From Helicostylum pulchrum (lineage: Eukaryota; Mucoromycota; Mucoromycetes; Mucorales; Mucoraceae): 64,000 nt of DNA. Below, piece after piece: positions 22,528 to 34,899 of this stretch; position 1 is the stretch's first letter; each line of letters opens with the position of its first letter. The DNA lies in the NCBI GenBank assembly GCA_025677825.1, contig JAIXMO010000027.1, forward strand, positions 310,001-374,000. Direction: 5' to 3'. The notes beneath the pieces were generated by a model. The model worked only from the letters and a program-made list of their open reading frames with translations, did no database searches and had not been told where the DNA came from. A program made the translations under genes and the position numbers.

Positions 22528-25194
22528 ATGTCTGAAAACGTATCACATAATAATGTGGATTTAAACGCACCGTTAAAAAGAGGCAAAATAAGAGTACGTC
22601 TTTTTTTTTATTGTACAAAAAAAAAACCCGACTTATAAACGCTTATATTAGATTCAAATATTAAATTGCTTTCTTAACGTTAAAGTACAGCGACCTTATG
22701 TTATACTAACACTAGGAGGTATGTTAAATAGTTACTAGCTTTTTTTTTTAAAAAAAAAGTAACCAAGTTATTTTTTTGTAGAGCAGCATTATCAAACAAG
22801 TGTATCCGAGTCTCGAGAAGGTTGTTGGAATGAGACGTTTGAATTGGACGTAACGTTTCATGCGCAATTGTTTGGTACGATTCAATTAGACCTATACGAA
22901 AATTTTACCATCTACCCCGATAAACACATTGGACGTACTGAAATTCGACTCAAGACACTTGAACTCATGCCCGAGACATTTGACAACTATTATGAAATAT
23001 GGGATAAAAAACTTTCAACCGGAGCTAGTTCTAGCATTGGTAGAGAAAGAGCAGCTGTAAATAATATGGGAGCCTTACTGGTAAAGATATGTTACAAATA
23101 TTGGAAGTCGGGTTTGGATGAAGAAAATTTAGGACAGATAAAGGAAGTTAGGACGGCACCGCCTGGGTCAACAGACTTGATGACAGAGGAACAATTGGCG
23201 GCAGAGTTTAAAAGGCATTTGGTGTTTCAGAGGCAACGAAAGAAGGCGAATAAGTCTAGTAGTATTCGGTTTAAAAAGTATGACGAAAGTACGCAGGCTA
23301 GTGATGGAGGACTTGAGTATGATACAGGGCAAAGTGATGGGAGTAGTAGTGAGGAAGAAAATTTGACCGGGTCACTTATGCAACCGTTGAAAGTGAGTAG
23401 GAAGAGAGCCGATAGTACGTTTGCGGAAAGTGATGATGAAGAGTTTGGAGAAATGGTAGCTGCACCTGTTATAAAATCAAGAGATATGACAAACACATCG
23501 ATGATGCAACCAATAGAATTACCAAAGAACGATAATGATACACAAGAAGATGATGGTAAAACTTTCCTTGACTCTGTAGGATCCTGGACAGGGGCTACAG
23601 AAACCAGCCAGGTGATTCGAACTATTGCTAAATTACTTGCAACGTTTAATCAAGGATTTGAATTAACCAATATGCAAGTCATCACAGGATTTACGGTATT
23701 AGAAAAGTTCTATACGGATTTACCAAGAGAAAGAACGTGGGATATTGTACAGGATTTATCTGAAATAGATATGGCAGCTAGGTTCTGGAAATTCTCAATT
23801 GCTTCTTATGGTTGGAAAGGATTGAATTTTATTGGTAAAGGAAATGGTATCATATCAGACGCTATGAGAGAACACTCGGATGCCAAATCGATTATTGAAT
23901 ATTTGACAATTCCAAAGGAAGATCTGTTAGCGTACGAGTTTAGATCGGCTGAAGCGTTTAGGCCGAGTTATTTTATTGCTAGAGATAGGTTTACAAATTC
24001 AATTGTATTATCTATTCGAGGAACAATGGTAAATTACAATGTAGAAAAAAAAGGGGGACGTTTTTTTAATTATTTTTCTATTGTCAAGAGTGTTATGGAT
24101 ACTCTTACTGATTTAGTATGTGAATATGAACCTTGGAAAGGTGGATTTATTCATAGTGGTATGAAGAGCTCTGCAATGTGGTTCTTTCGTCATGTAGCTC
24201 CACAGCTTATTGCTTACTCTAACGAACACTCAACCACTGGTCTTGTGATTGTGGGTCATAGTCTTGGTGCGGCTACTGCAGCCATCTTGACGATTATCTT
24301 GACCGATTATATGGATGAGTTTAAACAAGATAAAGAGGAATTTGAATTAAAGTGCTTTGGATACGCGCCAGCTTGTGGTCTTAGTTTAGATTTAGCAGAG
24401 AAATACAGCGTAAGTTTTTTTTTTAAAAAAAAACAGGCAAAGGTTATTTAAATATCTTGATTAGGATGTTATTCAATCTTTTATTTTTGCTGATGATGTC
24501 GTCAGTAAACTAAGTTATGGATCAATGATGGATTTGAAAGAGTTAATTATTGCTAGTTCAGAAGCAGCAAGGAATATGGGTGTTAGTGAGATCTTGTGGT
24601 CCGGTGATCCAGAAGGAGAAAAATGGCAGACGGCATTTAAACAAATTGCAGAAGTTCGAAAAAGGTGCTTAAAGGCTATCGAAAATCCAAGAGTAAAGTA
24701 TTCTTGAAAAAAAAAACCACACAAAGATGTAAATTAATTATATTTCGATTTTAGTTATATGTAGCTGGAAAGATATTTCAATTTTGGCTGGTAAGTAGAA
24801 GGGGGGAGGGGTTGCTGCAAGTAAAAAAAGACTTACATAATAAAATTAGGATCCAACACCTAGTAATGAAACTCGCATTGTAATTGAAAAATCAACTGCT
24901 ACTAAAGTATGTCATGAATTGGTTGTAAAGAAGTCTATCATTATGGATCATTTACCGACCAATTTTGACGTCGCGTTTCGACGTGCGCGAGAGACGATTA
25001 TGTTGGAAGGAAGTTTGCTTATTCCAGAAAGAAAGGACGGTGTATTGGATCCCGTGCCTTCAGAAGAAAAAGAAGGAGGAGGTGACCATAAAAATGAACC
25101 TGTTCGTGAGTCTTTAACTGAGCTGGGCCTCAAAGGAACTACTGACAGAACAGGGGGAGAAGGAAAAGTACTTGGAGGTGAAGCTTCTCGTTAA
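22528..25194 (+). CDS. C2-domain class 3 lipase, sn1-diacylglycerol-lipase-like
   Basis: Six exons with agreeing phases: 22528-22593, 22652-22718, 22782-24409, 24465-24692, 24755-24790 and 24850-25194; about 789 residues. Residues 19-110 form a C2-like domain (GKIRIQILNCF.., VQRPYVILTLGEQHYQT, WNETFELDVTF). An acidic linker follows. The lipase class 3 core has ARFWKFSIASYGWKGLNFIG, YFIARDRFTNSIVLSIRGTM, the catalytic serine elbow LVIVGHSLGAATAAILTI and FGYAPACGLSLDLAEKYSDV with IFADDVVSKLS (likely Asp). LYVAGKIFQFWL then precedes the C-terminal SIIMDHLPTNFDVAF, where the conserved DH supplies a candidate catalytic His. It would hydrolyse diacylglycerol or related lipids at membranes. The tail after residue 740 is disordered and Glu/Gly-rich. 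Confidence 0.85.
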
Positions 25195-25353
25195 AATCAC
25201 CGAGGTTTTTGTTCCGATCGTTAAAAAAAAGTAAACTGATTAATTCGATCGTCCTTACGGCAAAAATAAAACCGATTAGTTGTGATTCTTAATCCAATCC
25301 GCATTTTTTTTTTCTTTACTCTAAACAATTTATTCGAAGTTTCAGTATTGCAG

Positions 25354-26112
25354 ATATTGATTTTTTCTTCCCAGTTCATCGTCTCTTTTCGGACACGACA
25401 CGTACCTGGGTCCAAAAAGTAAAATTATCCAACACTTTTTTTTATACAGTTAGGTCTCTCCGATTCAAATAAATCCATCATCTTGTATGTCGGTCGAGTT
25501 TCTTACGAAAAGAATATTAAATTGGCCATTAAAGCCTACCGAGCTATGGACCATATGCACTGTCATTTGGTCATTGTAGGCCACGGCCTCGCCTTTGACG
25601 AAATTCAATCGTTGTGCTCAAGTACGTGTATTCCAGTGACGTTTACAAGGTATTTACAAGGGATCTTTCACAGGCGTATGCGACTGCAGACATATTTGCG
25701 TTTCCGTCAACAACTGAAGCGTTTGGACAGGTGGTGTTGGACGCGATGGCGTCGGGGTTGCCGGTGGTAAGGGTAGAGGCGGAAGGCGTCAAGAATTTGG
25801 TTTATCACCAACGCACAAGGTTGTTGTTGGACGTAGTGGGGTTATCGCTAGACGAACAAATTATTGCCTAACTTGAATTATTAGTAGGGCTGGTGATACA
25901 GAAATGTATGTGACGAAATGGGTCAAAAGGCAATGAGGAAAGCGAAAAGGTATACTTGGTATGAAGCCATGCATTGTATGGTTAAAATATATCAGCGAGC
26001 GGCTGGGTACGTTGAAGAAGAAGAAATTGATGCGCAAAAGGTGGCGGAAGATGACGAAGATAGTGTTGTAGAAGAAGATTATGTGCCTGAAACTATTTAT
26101 TTAAAGGGTTAG
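25354..26112 (+). pseudogene. GT4-type glycosyltransferase relic
   Basis: Remains of a GT-B fold, family 4 glycosyltransferase. Readable parts: DIDFFFPVHRLF (25354-25425), a phase-0 intron, LGLSDSNKSIILYVGRVSYE KNIKLAIKAYRAM (about 25450-25550), HLVIVGHGLAFDEIQ, then after a frameshift near 25650 DLSQAYATADIFAFPSTTEA FGQVVLDAMASGLPVV (the E-x7-E motif region), an in-frame stop at about 25869, and a last piece GQKAMRKAKRYTWYEAM (from 25918). The N-terminal acceptor-binding half is absent. Substrate cannot be told; relatives include sulfoquinovosyl and mannosyl transferases. Non-functional as read. Confidence 0.82.
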
Positions 26113-26159
26113 TTTATTAAGCTGATAAATAAACAAGTAATATCTGTAAATATCTCTAT

Positions 26160-26720
26160 CATCATACCCTGACCAGTAACCATAAAGTGCCCTTTTAAGT
26201 CTTTTCTTTATGGTGAATCTATAAAGTGCCCTTTGAAGCCTTTTCTTTGTGTTACCCACAAAGTGAGCCTTTTCTTTACGGAGCCGGATATTTCTGACCA
26301 AACACGGTATTGGATAGAACCTGTAGCAAAAGTAGAAGAGACCTAGCAAATTTTTGTAGTAGAGACCAAATAAATTTTTGTACCGAAGACTTGTAGTAGA
26401 GCATTGTAGCAGAGTATTTTATCAGGGGGTTTTTTTTTACCAGAGTCGCGTACCAAAGTATAGGAAGAAACCAAACAAAGTCTTGTGAAAGAGACCCACC
26501 CAAAGTCCTGTGAAAAAGACCTACCCAAAGTCTCGAATAATTTCTCACATATAGTACGAGTAGATTTTAGACAGCACTTGTAGTAAAGACCAAATAAAGT
26601 GTCGCACCAAAGTATGGTAAGAAACCAGCTAAAATCTTATGATAAAGTGAAGCAATAGACCAACAGAAAGTCTTGAATAAAGTTTTGAATGGAACAAACC
26701 AAAAGTTTGAAAAGTATTTT
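26160..26720. repeat. Degenerate tandem repeats (minisatellite-like)
   Basis: Two runs of imperfect repeats. From about 26180 the unit resembles AAAGTGCCCTTTGAAGTCTT (three copies). From about 26330 to 26700 a different unit recurs with the theme AAAGTCTTGTGAAAGAGACC / ACCAAATAAA / TTGTAGTAGAG. Copies differ by substitutions and small gaps. The minus-strand open frames here are by-products of the repeat. Confidence 0.7.
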
Positions 26721-27360
26721 TACGGCATTTTTAGAAACTATCCGGGTTTATTCTTCTATTACTTTGACACCAGTTAAAGTTAATTCTTGAGAAAAGCATT
26801 GTAGTCATTACTAAACATTGAATAGGGGAAAGAGCGTGTGACAAAAAAAAAAAAAAAAAAAAAAAACCTCTTTTTTATAGCTTTTTTTTTAGTTTAGTAA
26901 TTATTTAGTCTTTACCATAAAAGGCAAAAGAAAGAAAACACACACTTTTATAAAATCGATAAAATAAAAGGAAACTGTATAATTAACTGAAGTAAAAAAT
27001 AATATGATTGAATTCGTATAGGTACGAATTTGTTTCCTTCTAGTTTTACTAACAAGAAATAACTGTTTATACCAGGATGGTTCACGTGAATATTCATGCT
27101 AAAAAAAAGAGAAAAAAATACCTTGGCTTTTTTCCTTAAAATAAAAGACATAGCGATACTTATACGAAAAAGAAGAGAACCATGACAATAAACGTTATTG
27201 ATCATTTTGTTTAGCCTCATTAAATTATTCAAGTCCAACAGACATAATTAGATGATACTGAGCAGGATTTATTTAAAGATAAGCTTCATTTAAAGAAGAA
27301 AAGTAATGTTTGGTAAAAAAAAACATATCCAGTAAAGGTAAAATAGCTTATGTTATAGTT
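26721..27360. other. Intergenic
   Basis: No gene recognised; includes a long poly(A) run at about 26842-26865. Confidence 0.55.
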
Positions 27361-28347
27361 TTAAAACCTAGAAAGGGTCAATGGTTCGCCTGTTTCAATT
27401 AATTTTTCATATTCGGTACCCGTGCCGACTAATTTGACAAAAAACTGGAGAGAGGAAGTATAAGATACGTATCTTACGGAAACAATCACAGGTACGTCCA
27501 CATCCTCCTTGTCAAAAAAATATTTAAAGTATATATCGTTAATATCGACACTTTGGAAAATGTTGTCATTGAGGGAAAGCGTTTCATTATCATTTAAATA
27601 ATTCATCGTTTTAAATCTATATATCTCTAAAGTATGAAAATCAGCGTTAGTTACGCATTAATATGTCATTATTCTGGACTATTATTACCTATAATAAAAG
27701 CATAAAACCTCCAATTCTCTTGGTTCCGCAAATAAAATGGTCTGTTTGATCGAACATTACTTATTAATTCCCCTTTATTTAAAAAGGGGAAGACAATATG
27801 GTAATCGCATTTAATAGTTTCCGTATCTGTTATTTTTGATTTATGTAGAAGACATGCTCCGTGGTATGCACTTTCAGCTATACGAAAAACATAATTTTCA
27901 CTGCATACTTGCTGTAAGGCACCAATTTCGAAATCTTTGTAGCATAATGATCGCTGTGAGATAACAGGCTGTAAGAGTTGGCTAAATAACTCTGGTACGA
28001 GCAGACAGGATGTGTCAATCCCTAACTCTAAATTAAAATCGTCGGCTTCTTCTTCTAGTATTTTTGAAAATGCGTACTGTAATTGCGGATTACTACTGAA
28101 GCGTATAAAGCTAAACATATAATCTATATTTACATAATTTCCAAAAAGTTCCTTATTTAACAAAGAGGCAGATAGAGTACAGGCAATATCTTGTAAAACT
28201 GGAGTGAAAGAGACGTCTATAATATCAGCGGTCGTCAAACGGACTTTACAGTTACAAGAACTATTTAACTTTACAGCATTTGTCTCGGTTGTGTTTTGCG
28301 TGCCAAGATTATTTTGAAGCACCTATATATTCGAGCATCTAACTGTC

Positions 28348-28378
<31 letters not shown>

Positions 28379-31057
28379 GATGCATTGTATTTTTTTACAA
28401 CTCTTACATTGTCTGAAATGTGATCCTTAAGATTAGCAAAGAGTTCTGTTTTGGTCTTTGATGAGAATAGGTCTAATATTTTGTTATCATCGCTCGTAAT
28501 GTGCATTTCGCATAGTTCAATTAAACTACTATCTTGTACAAGGTTTTGCCACATACTCGTGCACAGAGAATCGAATATATTTGGAATGTCTAGTATTTCA
28601 TCTTGTACAATGATCGATTCCTGCTCCTCTTCCTCTGAACTGGGAACTGTTACCACTTGATGTAATGACAACTGTACATAATCTTCATGTAGTTGACATA
28701 TTAAAAAATAAGACTTGAGTGATAATTCTAGTTTCAAAGACTTTTGAATAGCGGGCAAAATCCTTTCTCCTTGAGTAGTGATTCGTAGTTTTTTAGAATC
28801 ATTGTCCTTTGGTACTAATCCACTTGCAAATATAATATCTTGAAGACTGTCTTTGGTACCGATAGTATTGTTTAATAATATTGCTTCAATAGAAATAGCA
28901 TACCCAATTTTCATATCCGTATGATCAGATATCAAGTGATCCGGTAACTTGTTCAATATTTCTTCTTTTATATAGATCATGTACATCAATACAAATGCCT
29001 TAATATATTCCGGCTTATTGGATGATATTAACGTTTCTTCGTTAAAAAGCTCCTTGGTCAATATAGCTTTCATTTCAAACAATAGATCCTTTTTTATAGA
29101 AACACTGTCATCAGCCAAGTTACCTAGCAAGTATCTCTCAGCAAATGGAATGAATCTGAACAAATATTAATACATTATTCATACCATTGTATTCTGTTAC
29201 TACTAGACTTACTGCTCTTTAACATTCAATGTCGTCGCATACGAAAAAGTATAGAAACGTCCCAAAGGAGGCAAACTATAATTAGGTTAGCTTTTGCGCG
29301 GTAAAAAAAAGATAATGTAAATACGTTACTACTTGTCTGCTATGAGATCATCGTGGTTTAATATCTGCTGGGTCAATCCGTCTTCGTTTAAAAGTGAGCA
29401 CGTTAATAAGGTAGACTCGAGTGATATATCTATTCGTATAAATGTTAGCTAATGCTTAATAATTTGCGACAGTTTTATATACCCAAGTTGACGATAGCAT
29501 CTGGTTTAGAGTTCAGAAATACGGATGAAGAGGTAGTTGAGTCTTCTGATTGCATTATATGTGGCTTACAGTACATATCTGAATGTTTAATGGCTTCAAA
29601 AATACCAATACCGGCCCTTTCTAAGAGATATGATGGAAAAATGTCGCTTTTCCTTGGAGTTATGGTTGTAACAATAGAATTTAAAGAGCGTCTATTATAC
29701 TCCAATATATACGCTAGCCATGTTCGAGCCACACTTTCAGACCGGTCGAGCCCATAAGTGTATTTATCCGTAACTAACAAAAATCTATAACTCTTTGTGG
29801 AATTATTCGAAATTATACCTTTTAAGTCGCCAAAGAAAAATGAACTGATTCCAGCGCATACACTTAAAGGAGAAAGTGATGTTATAAATTTTTTCTGGTT
29901 TTCAGTCAGCATCCATCTCTTTTGAAATATTATCCAAGGTTTTGTTTCTGTGCCTTTTTCCATTTTCTCTTCATCCTAGTTATTAACATAAATTGTTAAA
30001 AATTGTGATGGTTACATCAAGTTATACGTACTAATGTAGGTAAAATACTACTATCCATTTGTTCCATTATGTCTTCGATAATCCAATCTTCATAAAAAGG
30101 AACAAGTTTGCCTTTTAAAAATCTTTTTAACGGGTTTCGAACTCGATCGTCGTCTGTAGCCACGTAAAATAAATTGGTCCTTAAAAATTCTGCTATACGG
30201 TCTTCAATGTCATCCGCGATAACAGTGACTGAGCTTGATTTCATAACTTTTGGAAATAATTTTGCATTCGGAAAGTTGTATAGAGTGCTCGTAGTTTGAG
30301 CCAAATCAAACTTTACTATAGATTTTCCCTCGTCAGGGGAAATTCTACACAAGATTGTATTTTCTCCTCTCTCAAAAGAGAAATTATAAAATATGGATTC
30401 AATATCCGAGAAAAATAAAAGTCTGTCTTGGTGATCTTCATCTAATATCAAACCTGATTGAACAAAAATTGGTCGAATAATATCATCTCTAATTTCCTCT
30501 TCCCATTCAGAAGGAACAATAAACGCGTAGTGAAATAAATCAGTGCTTTTTTTTTCTAATATCGTTCGTCTAATGGTGTATTCTATTGCAAGTGGTAAAT
30601 AATCAGAAACTGCCTTCATCAAAAATGTAGCATCTTCGTCCCTCGGTTCATTGTCCTTTTTAAACAAGGCGTACAACTTATCGCGAAAACCCTTAATGAC
30701 TATGGTATCCTCGTCTTCTTTATCATAGTTGCAATCAATATCTCTAACGTTTCCTGTTTGCTTATTATAGGAGATAGAAGAACCAAGTCTATAGATTGAT
30801 GAATATGTATATGTTACGTCCATCTATGTCGTTTTTAACTTGCTACGTGCTTACTTTTCTTCACGAAAGGAAGGACCATTATAACGTCTTTTGGCAGTAG
30901 AAAAAATATTCGCTGTGACATGGTTTTTTCCAATATCTAAGTAAAAACAACAATAAAAAAATTCTTAATAGATATATAGTTATTTATTGTACAGATGTTT
31001 ACGCATAGCTACGCAGTGGGTGTATTGATGAAGGTCATGTACCCCTTCCATATTCAT
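27361..31057 (-). CDS. Large Hsp70/HSPA12-like ATPase-domain protein
   Basis: Nine exons, every junction in phase: 31057-31003, 30936-30855, 30788-30032, 29975-29483, 29429-29333, 29275-29213, 29155-28408, 28322-27689 and 27626-27361; about 1064 residues. The N-terminal 350 residues have the look of an actin/Hsp70-type ATPase of the HSPA12 group: a start with HIGKNHVTANIF, KLGSSISYNKQTGNV, a long helix, then YAFIVPSEWEEEIRDDIIRP, FVQSGLILDEDHQDRLLFFS and DIESIFYNFSFERGENTILC. The first phosphate-loop position normally Asp is His here. The rest (more than 600 residues) is not recognised and is helical and acidic. The open frame starting MDVTYTYSS at 30823 is intronic in this model. Role unknown; HSPA12-like families are often expanded in such fungi. 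Exon 1 is the weakest point. Confidence 0.7.
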
Positions 31058-33540
31058 ATGCGTTTTCTTAACGTTTATTTAGACTGAAAAAGAAAAAGTG
31101 AAAAACTAAGAAAGTAAACTTTTTTTTCTTCTCATAAATAGTAGAAACGAACAAGTACCACTTGTGTTACAAACCGTCAAAAGTTGGGAATCATCCGAAG
31201 TAAATACAAACAAGAGTTGCATCTGAGCCCTCGTTTACATGTATATGGAAGACTCTGATAGTAAACAAAACACCTTCAATTTTTTTTTCGTGACGATATT
31301 TAATATAAATATGTATATGATATAAATTGAAGTAGACAGGGAGAACTTCACACTTCATAGGAGTAAGTACTGCTGTTTAAGTAGGTAGTCTTGTCGTACG
31401 CTCTTTCCGAAATAAGATTTTACACTCACTCGAAATGGAAGAAAAATAGAATACAGTGCATCCACTCTCAAATGGAACATTTTTTGAACTCACAGGTACA
31501 TTTTTTAATACAAAGCTGCTTTTTTTTTTTGGAATGGATGAAATACGTTTGTCCGCTTATGATACCAGATAGTTTCCACGGTGCGGTATCAATGATTTGG
31601 TGGAAAGCTTCATCTTTGTTGCAGGTAACAACATCAGTTTCGTGTCGACATTATTCAACATCCACAGTAGTGCACACACCAACAACTATATTAACGATTA
31701 TTTTTCAAATGTATTTATGTACTTGTTGTTACAACATATGAGTGTAGGGAGGTTATTGTAATAGCTGAATAATTTAAAATAACCGAAAAGGCCATTGTGA
31801 TGGGAGTTTATGTATTTTCGATTGGGTAGAAGATGCATGCGTTTTGCTACGGGGCCAACAAACGGCATCAAAAAGACATTTTCAAAATGCTTGTGCAACA
31901 ATTACACAGAAAAGTACTTACATATTTGATCATGAGTACGAAAACTGACAAAATACCTCTGGATTCTTTTTTAAAATTTTGTATTAAACTGAATAAATAA
32001 CATAAATGGAGTTCCGGAAATCATGATTTGCTTGTTGTTTGGGGTGTGAAAGTTTTTAATAAAAAATGTAATAGCGCGGAAGCCTAAAATCAGCCTTTTA
32101 TTATTTGATTATGCAATGAAAGAGGAGATAGGAGAGTGGAGAGTGGCTATTTTATCATTGTTTTCTGTTGTTTTTTGTCGATCCTTTCATTTTTCCTCTT
32201 GCGCATTTAAATTACTTGAATGTTTTTTTTTGTAACAAAAAATAAAATAAAACCGACTATCAAGAAGAAAAACTCAATCTGGGTAACAAAAAAAAAAAAA
32301 AAAAAAAAGTTTAAATAGAACTACAGGTTTGAGCCTTTTACTAGCTTTTTTTTCTTCTTATTTTTAGTTCCAACTGATACACGTAATATGCAACCTTACT
32401 TACTCTGTTGTTTAGTCCGTATATGATTTGTAGAGATCACAATTTGTCTATTTATACTGCTAATTTTCATGAATCAGGACTTGGACAACAAGTACACATA
32501 TGTACAATAAAAATGATTAACTAACGTATATACAAATACAAGTATTATCGGGATAATGGCAGTATAATTACGCCATGATCCAATGTCCCCTTCTTCCTAT
32601 TTTATCGTCCTTTTTTATCATATATTAAAAGCCTGTCTTTTCGCATTTTACTTTTAAATATGTTTATACTAACTGATACTGTTCTTCTTAGAGCACTGAC
32701 CATCCGTAAAGGTAAGTGAGAAGTAACTTGACAAGTTATTTTTTTCGGTTAAACATTTTTCATGTACAAGGAAATATAAACCTTTCAAATTTATTTTTTT
32801 AACTAATTCTTTTTAGACATGTTAGGCCACGATATAAAAAAAAAGCGCTCATGCCGTTATAACACCTCTCCGTACCGGCTCTTCTTAGAAAAACCGCTGT
32901 ACATACAGTAGCAGCTCTATTTAGGGGAGCGACGTGATTTAAGGGTGGATTTCTTCCACTACTGTAGTTAATCATTTTTCCACATATGTCTGCACTTGTT
33001 GTTCCGACTTATTTCCACTTTTTTTTTAAATAAATACTCCACATGTTTTGCTGAACATGTAAATAGAACGTGTATCAAGAATCCCCCAAAAAAAGTTCAC
33101 ACATAGTTAATTATCTTTTTACTTTGTTCAAATTGACCTTTTAACGTTTGTAGCAAAGAGCAGGCGATTTTAAAACAAAGAAGGTTTATTGGTAAATTAC
33201 TCAAATCCGAAAAAAAAACGTTGAAGCATTGTTTTTGAAAAAATAAAAAAGTTTAAAAAGTAACCAAATCCTGCCTACTCGCTTTTACAATAGCGGGAAA
33301 GTATGGGTAACACACTTAAGCGCCTTTATTAAAAAAAACTGTACTAAAACAGTTAATTTTAGGGGAAAAGAAAACGTTTGGTTCTTTTTCTTGTTTTTTC
33401 TTTTCTTCCGCAGCGCAAAAAACATCTTCCAGTTCAAATTGAAGACGCTCCTTTGATTTTGCTGATTTGATTTGAAAACTGGGCTTAATTAATTGTGCTT
33501 AAATAACATTTGTTTTAATCAAATTCATAACTATTGTATG
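31058..33540. other. Gene-poor interval with a dispersed repeat
   Basis: No gene recognised. The part about 32490-33100 resembles 44690-45190 (see the repeat entries). Open frames such as 31391-31741 show no family resemblance. Confidence 0.5.
32490..33100. repeat. Dispersed repeat, copy 1
   Basis: Shares ordered blocks with 44690-45190: an ATT(A/G)(A/G)CTAACGTATA block, GTATAATTAC(G/A)CCAT, CTATTTTATC(G/A)TCCTTTT followed by TATCATA, and, further on, TGTAAATAGAACG(T/C)GTA followed by (A)AATCCCCC. Blocks are in the same order with different spacing, suggesting an old duplication upstream of family members. A weak third copy of the first block is near 50365. Confidence 0.55.
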
Positions 33541-33726
33541 TCAACATATTATCTTTATGTAATAGATTGCATTCAATGTAGATTTAAATTTTTTTAAACT
33601 AGCTACACCTTTTGGTGTAGTAATTGATATGGGAAACGCAATCATTAAATCATCGTAGCCCATCATTTCATAAGTATAGCCGATGTCACCCACAAAATCA
33701 ATACCATCGCAATAACGTTTTTTCAT
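33541..33726 (-). pseudogene. Family A fragment
   Basis: A 61-codon minus-strand frame with YCDGIDFVGDIGYTYEMMGY and SLKKFKSTLNAIYYIK. It aligns by eye with the central block of the 9972-10740 gene (AIDMIGGTSAYF.., LKDTLNALFFMK). Nothing else of the gene is readable in frame. Confidence 0.5.
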
Positions 33727-33749
33727 TTCGATCTGTATAACGCGATTAT

Positions 33750-34125
33750 TCAGTCATGGGGAGATGAATACATGGGACTAAGACGACTCATTCCAGAGGC
33801 ATCTTCTTCTTTTGTCAATTTTATTATTACCAAGTTTACGATATTGCTAAGCTGGGGATATTCTTCAGGATTATAGCGAAAGGTTGAGCGGTTTTTTTCG
33901 TGTTCATCCTTGACAATGATAACATTTTTTACGGCTTGTTCCAAGAGACACTATTTACAAAGCTATTTAGTATGTTTAATTCATTCAAATACCTCTATTA
34001 TTATTACCTTGGTACTCCAACAGAACTTTAGCAATTGCGGTAAAATTAATTCTAGGTTGTTGACTTAATGACTCTAAACGACCCGTCTTGAAACACGGAC
34101 CAAGGAGTCCACCATTAGTGCGAGT
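33750..34125 (-). pseudogene. Family B fragment, C-terminal part
   Basis: Two exons in phase: about 34125-34010 (GGLLGPCFKTGRLESLSQQP..LLEYQ) and 33957-33750 (CLLEQAVKNVIIVKDEHEKN.., IIKLTKEEDASGMSRLSPMY). They align with the end of the family B copy at 54797-56894 (GPVFDLWLETTLK.., CLLAESIQLIEELKEEHNNF, LKLTEEEDRAGLHKVGPFYY). The upstream half of the gene is not on this strand; a related upstream part is on the opposite strand just to the right. Confidence 0.6.
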
Positions 34126-34178
34126 ATTTGGGTGCCAACCATATGCTTAAGAAAACTGATTAATATGAAATCTTTAAA

Positions 34179-34722
34179 ATGGCAGTATCACCCGGCGATG
34201 ACCAGTATAAATCCAGTATTGGTATTGAATGGCTTAAATTCATCAAAAAGCAACAATCTATATTTCACCCTCTTAGTCCTGAAGCTAATAATATTTTCAG
34301 ATCTGGTAATGGCATTTCCCCTAAACCTTACCTTGATAGAGATTTATATGTGAATCATTTGGAAAGTCATGCTGCAGATAACTACCCACTTCCAACCGTA
34401 CTACGTGATGTTGCTGATTTGGCTGACTTGAAAAACGAAATTAGTCAAGGCCGGGGTTTTCTTCTTGATCGTTTGTATCTGGTTCAAGTTCTTTTTTATT
34501 GCTTTCACTTGATTCATGTGCTTCTTCTTCACGGCTTCTCTTGTGAGAATTACTAACGGTAAAGCTGCCGCCATTGATGATAAATCCATTGTTCATTTAT
34601 TTTATTTTTCTTTGGCCCTAGTGGCCACATCGGCCTTCAACTGGGATTCAATCCCATACGAGAGTCAATATTTATGGGCGCTTTGTAGTTTGATGGGAAA
34701 AGAGTTTTATCTTTTAAAATGA
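34179..34722 (+). pseudogene. Family B fragment, middle part, inverted relative to its neighbour
   Basis: Plus-strand pieces IEWLKFIKKQQSIFHPLSPE, IFRSGNGISPKPYLDRDLYV and, after frame changes, DDKSIVHLFYFSLALVATSA. They match the FWKEWTTFLADSENFHPF.., GENVSPRPNLDESIYRKHLR and FNSLFIYPFIEAVTAFVA blocks of the 54.8-kb copy. It faces away from the C-terminal fragment at 33750-34125, so the original copy was probably broken by an inversion. Confidence 0.6.
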
Positions 34723-34899
34723 TGCACGAGTAAAAAATATATTGCATTTACCACCATCAAAACCGAGTATCAAGCTCGTGCGTAGCTTAATGAAAATGGG
34801 CGGAAGCCTTGACACACAGCCAATTTACGCGGTCCACTAGCTATTCACTAGAGTAGTAGTTTTACCTGCCAAGAGATAAATATACCTACTTATCGATAT

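Noticed and set aside
26101..26548. Minus-strand frames within the minisatellite
   Set aside because: They follow the repeat periodicity and have no independent support.
26840..26870. Poly(A) tracts here and elsewhere as retroposon tails
   Set aside because: A/T runs are everywhere in this genome; no adjacent retroposed coding sequence or target duplication was found.
30823..30823. Start codon MDVTYTYSS for the large HSPA12-like gene
   Set aside because: The preceding exon (30936-30855) joins in phase only to an acceptor at 30789, inside this frame, and the join restores a sensible Hsp70-like N-terminus; the ATG is therefore intronic in my model.
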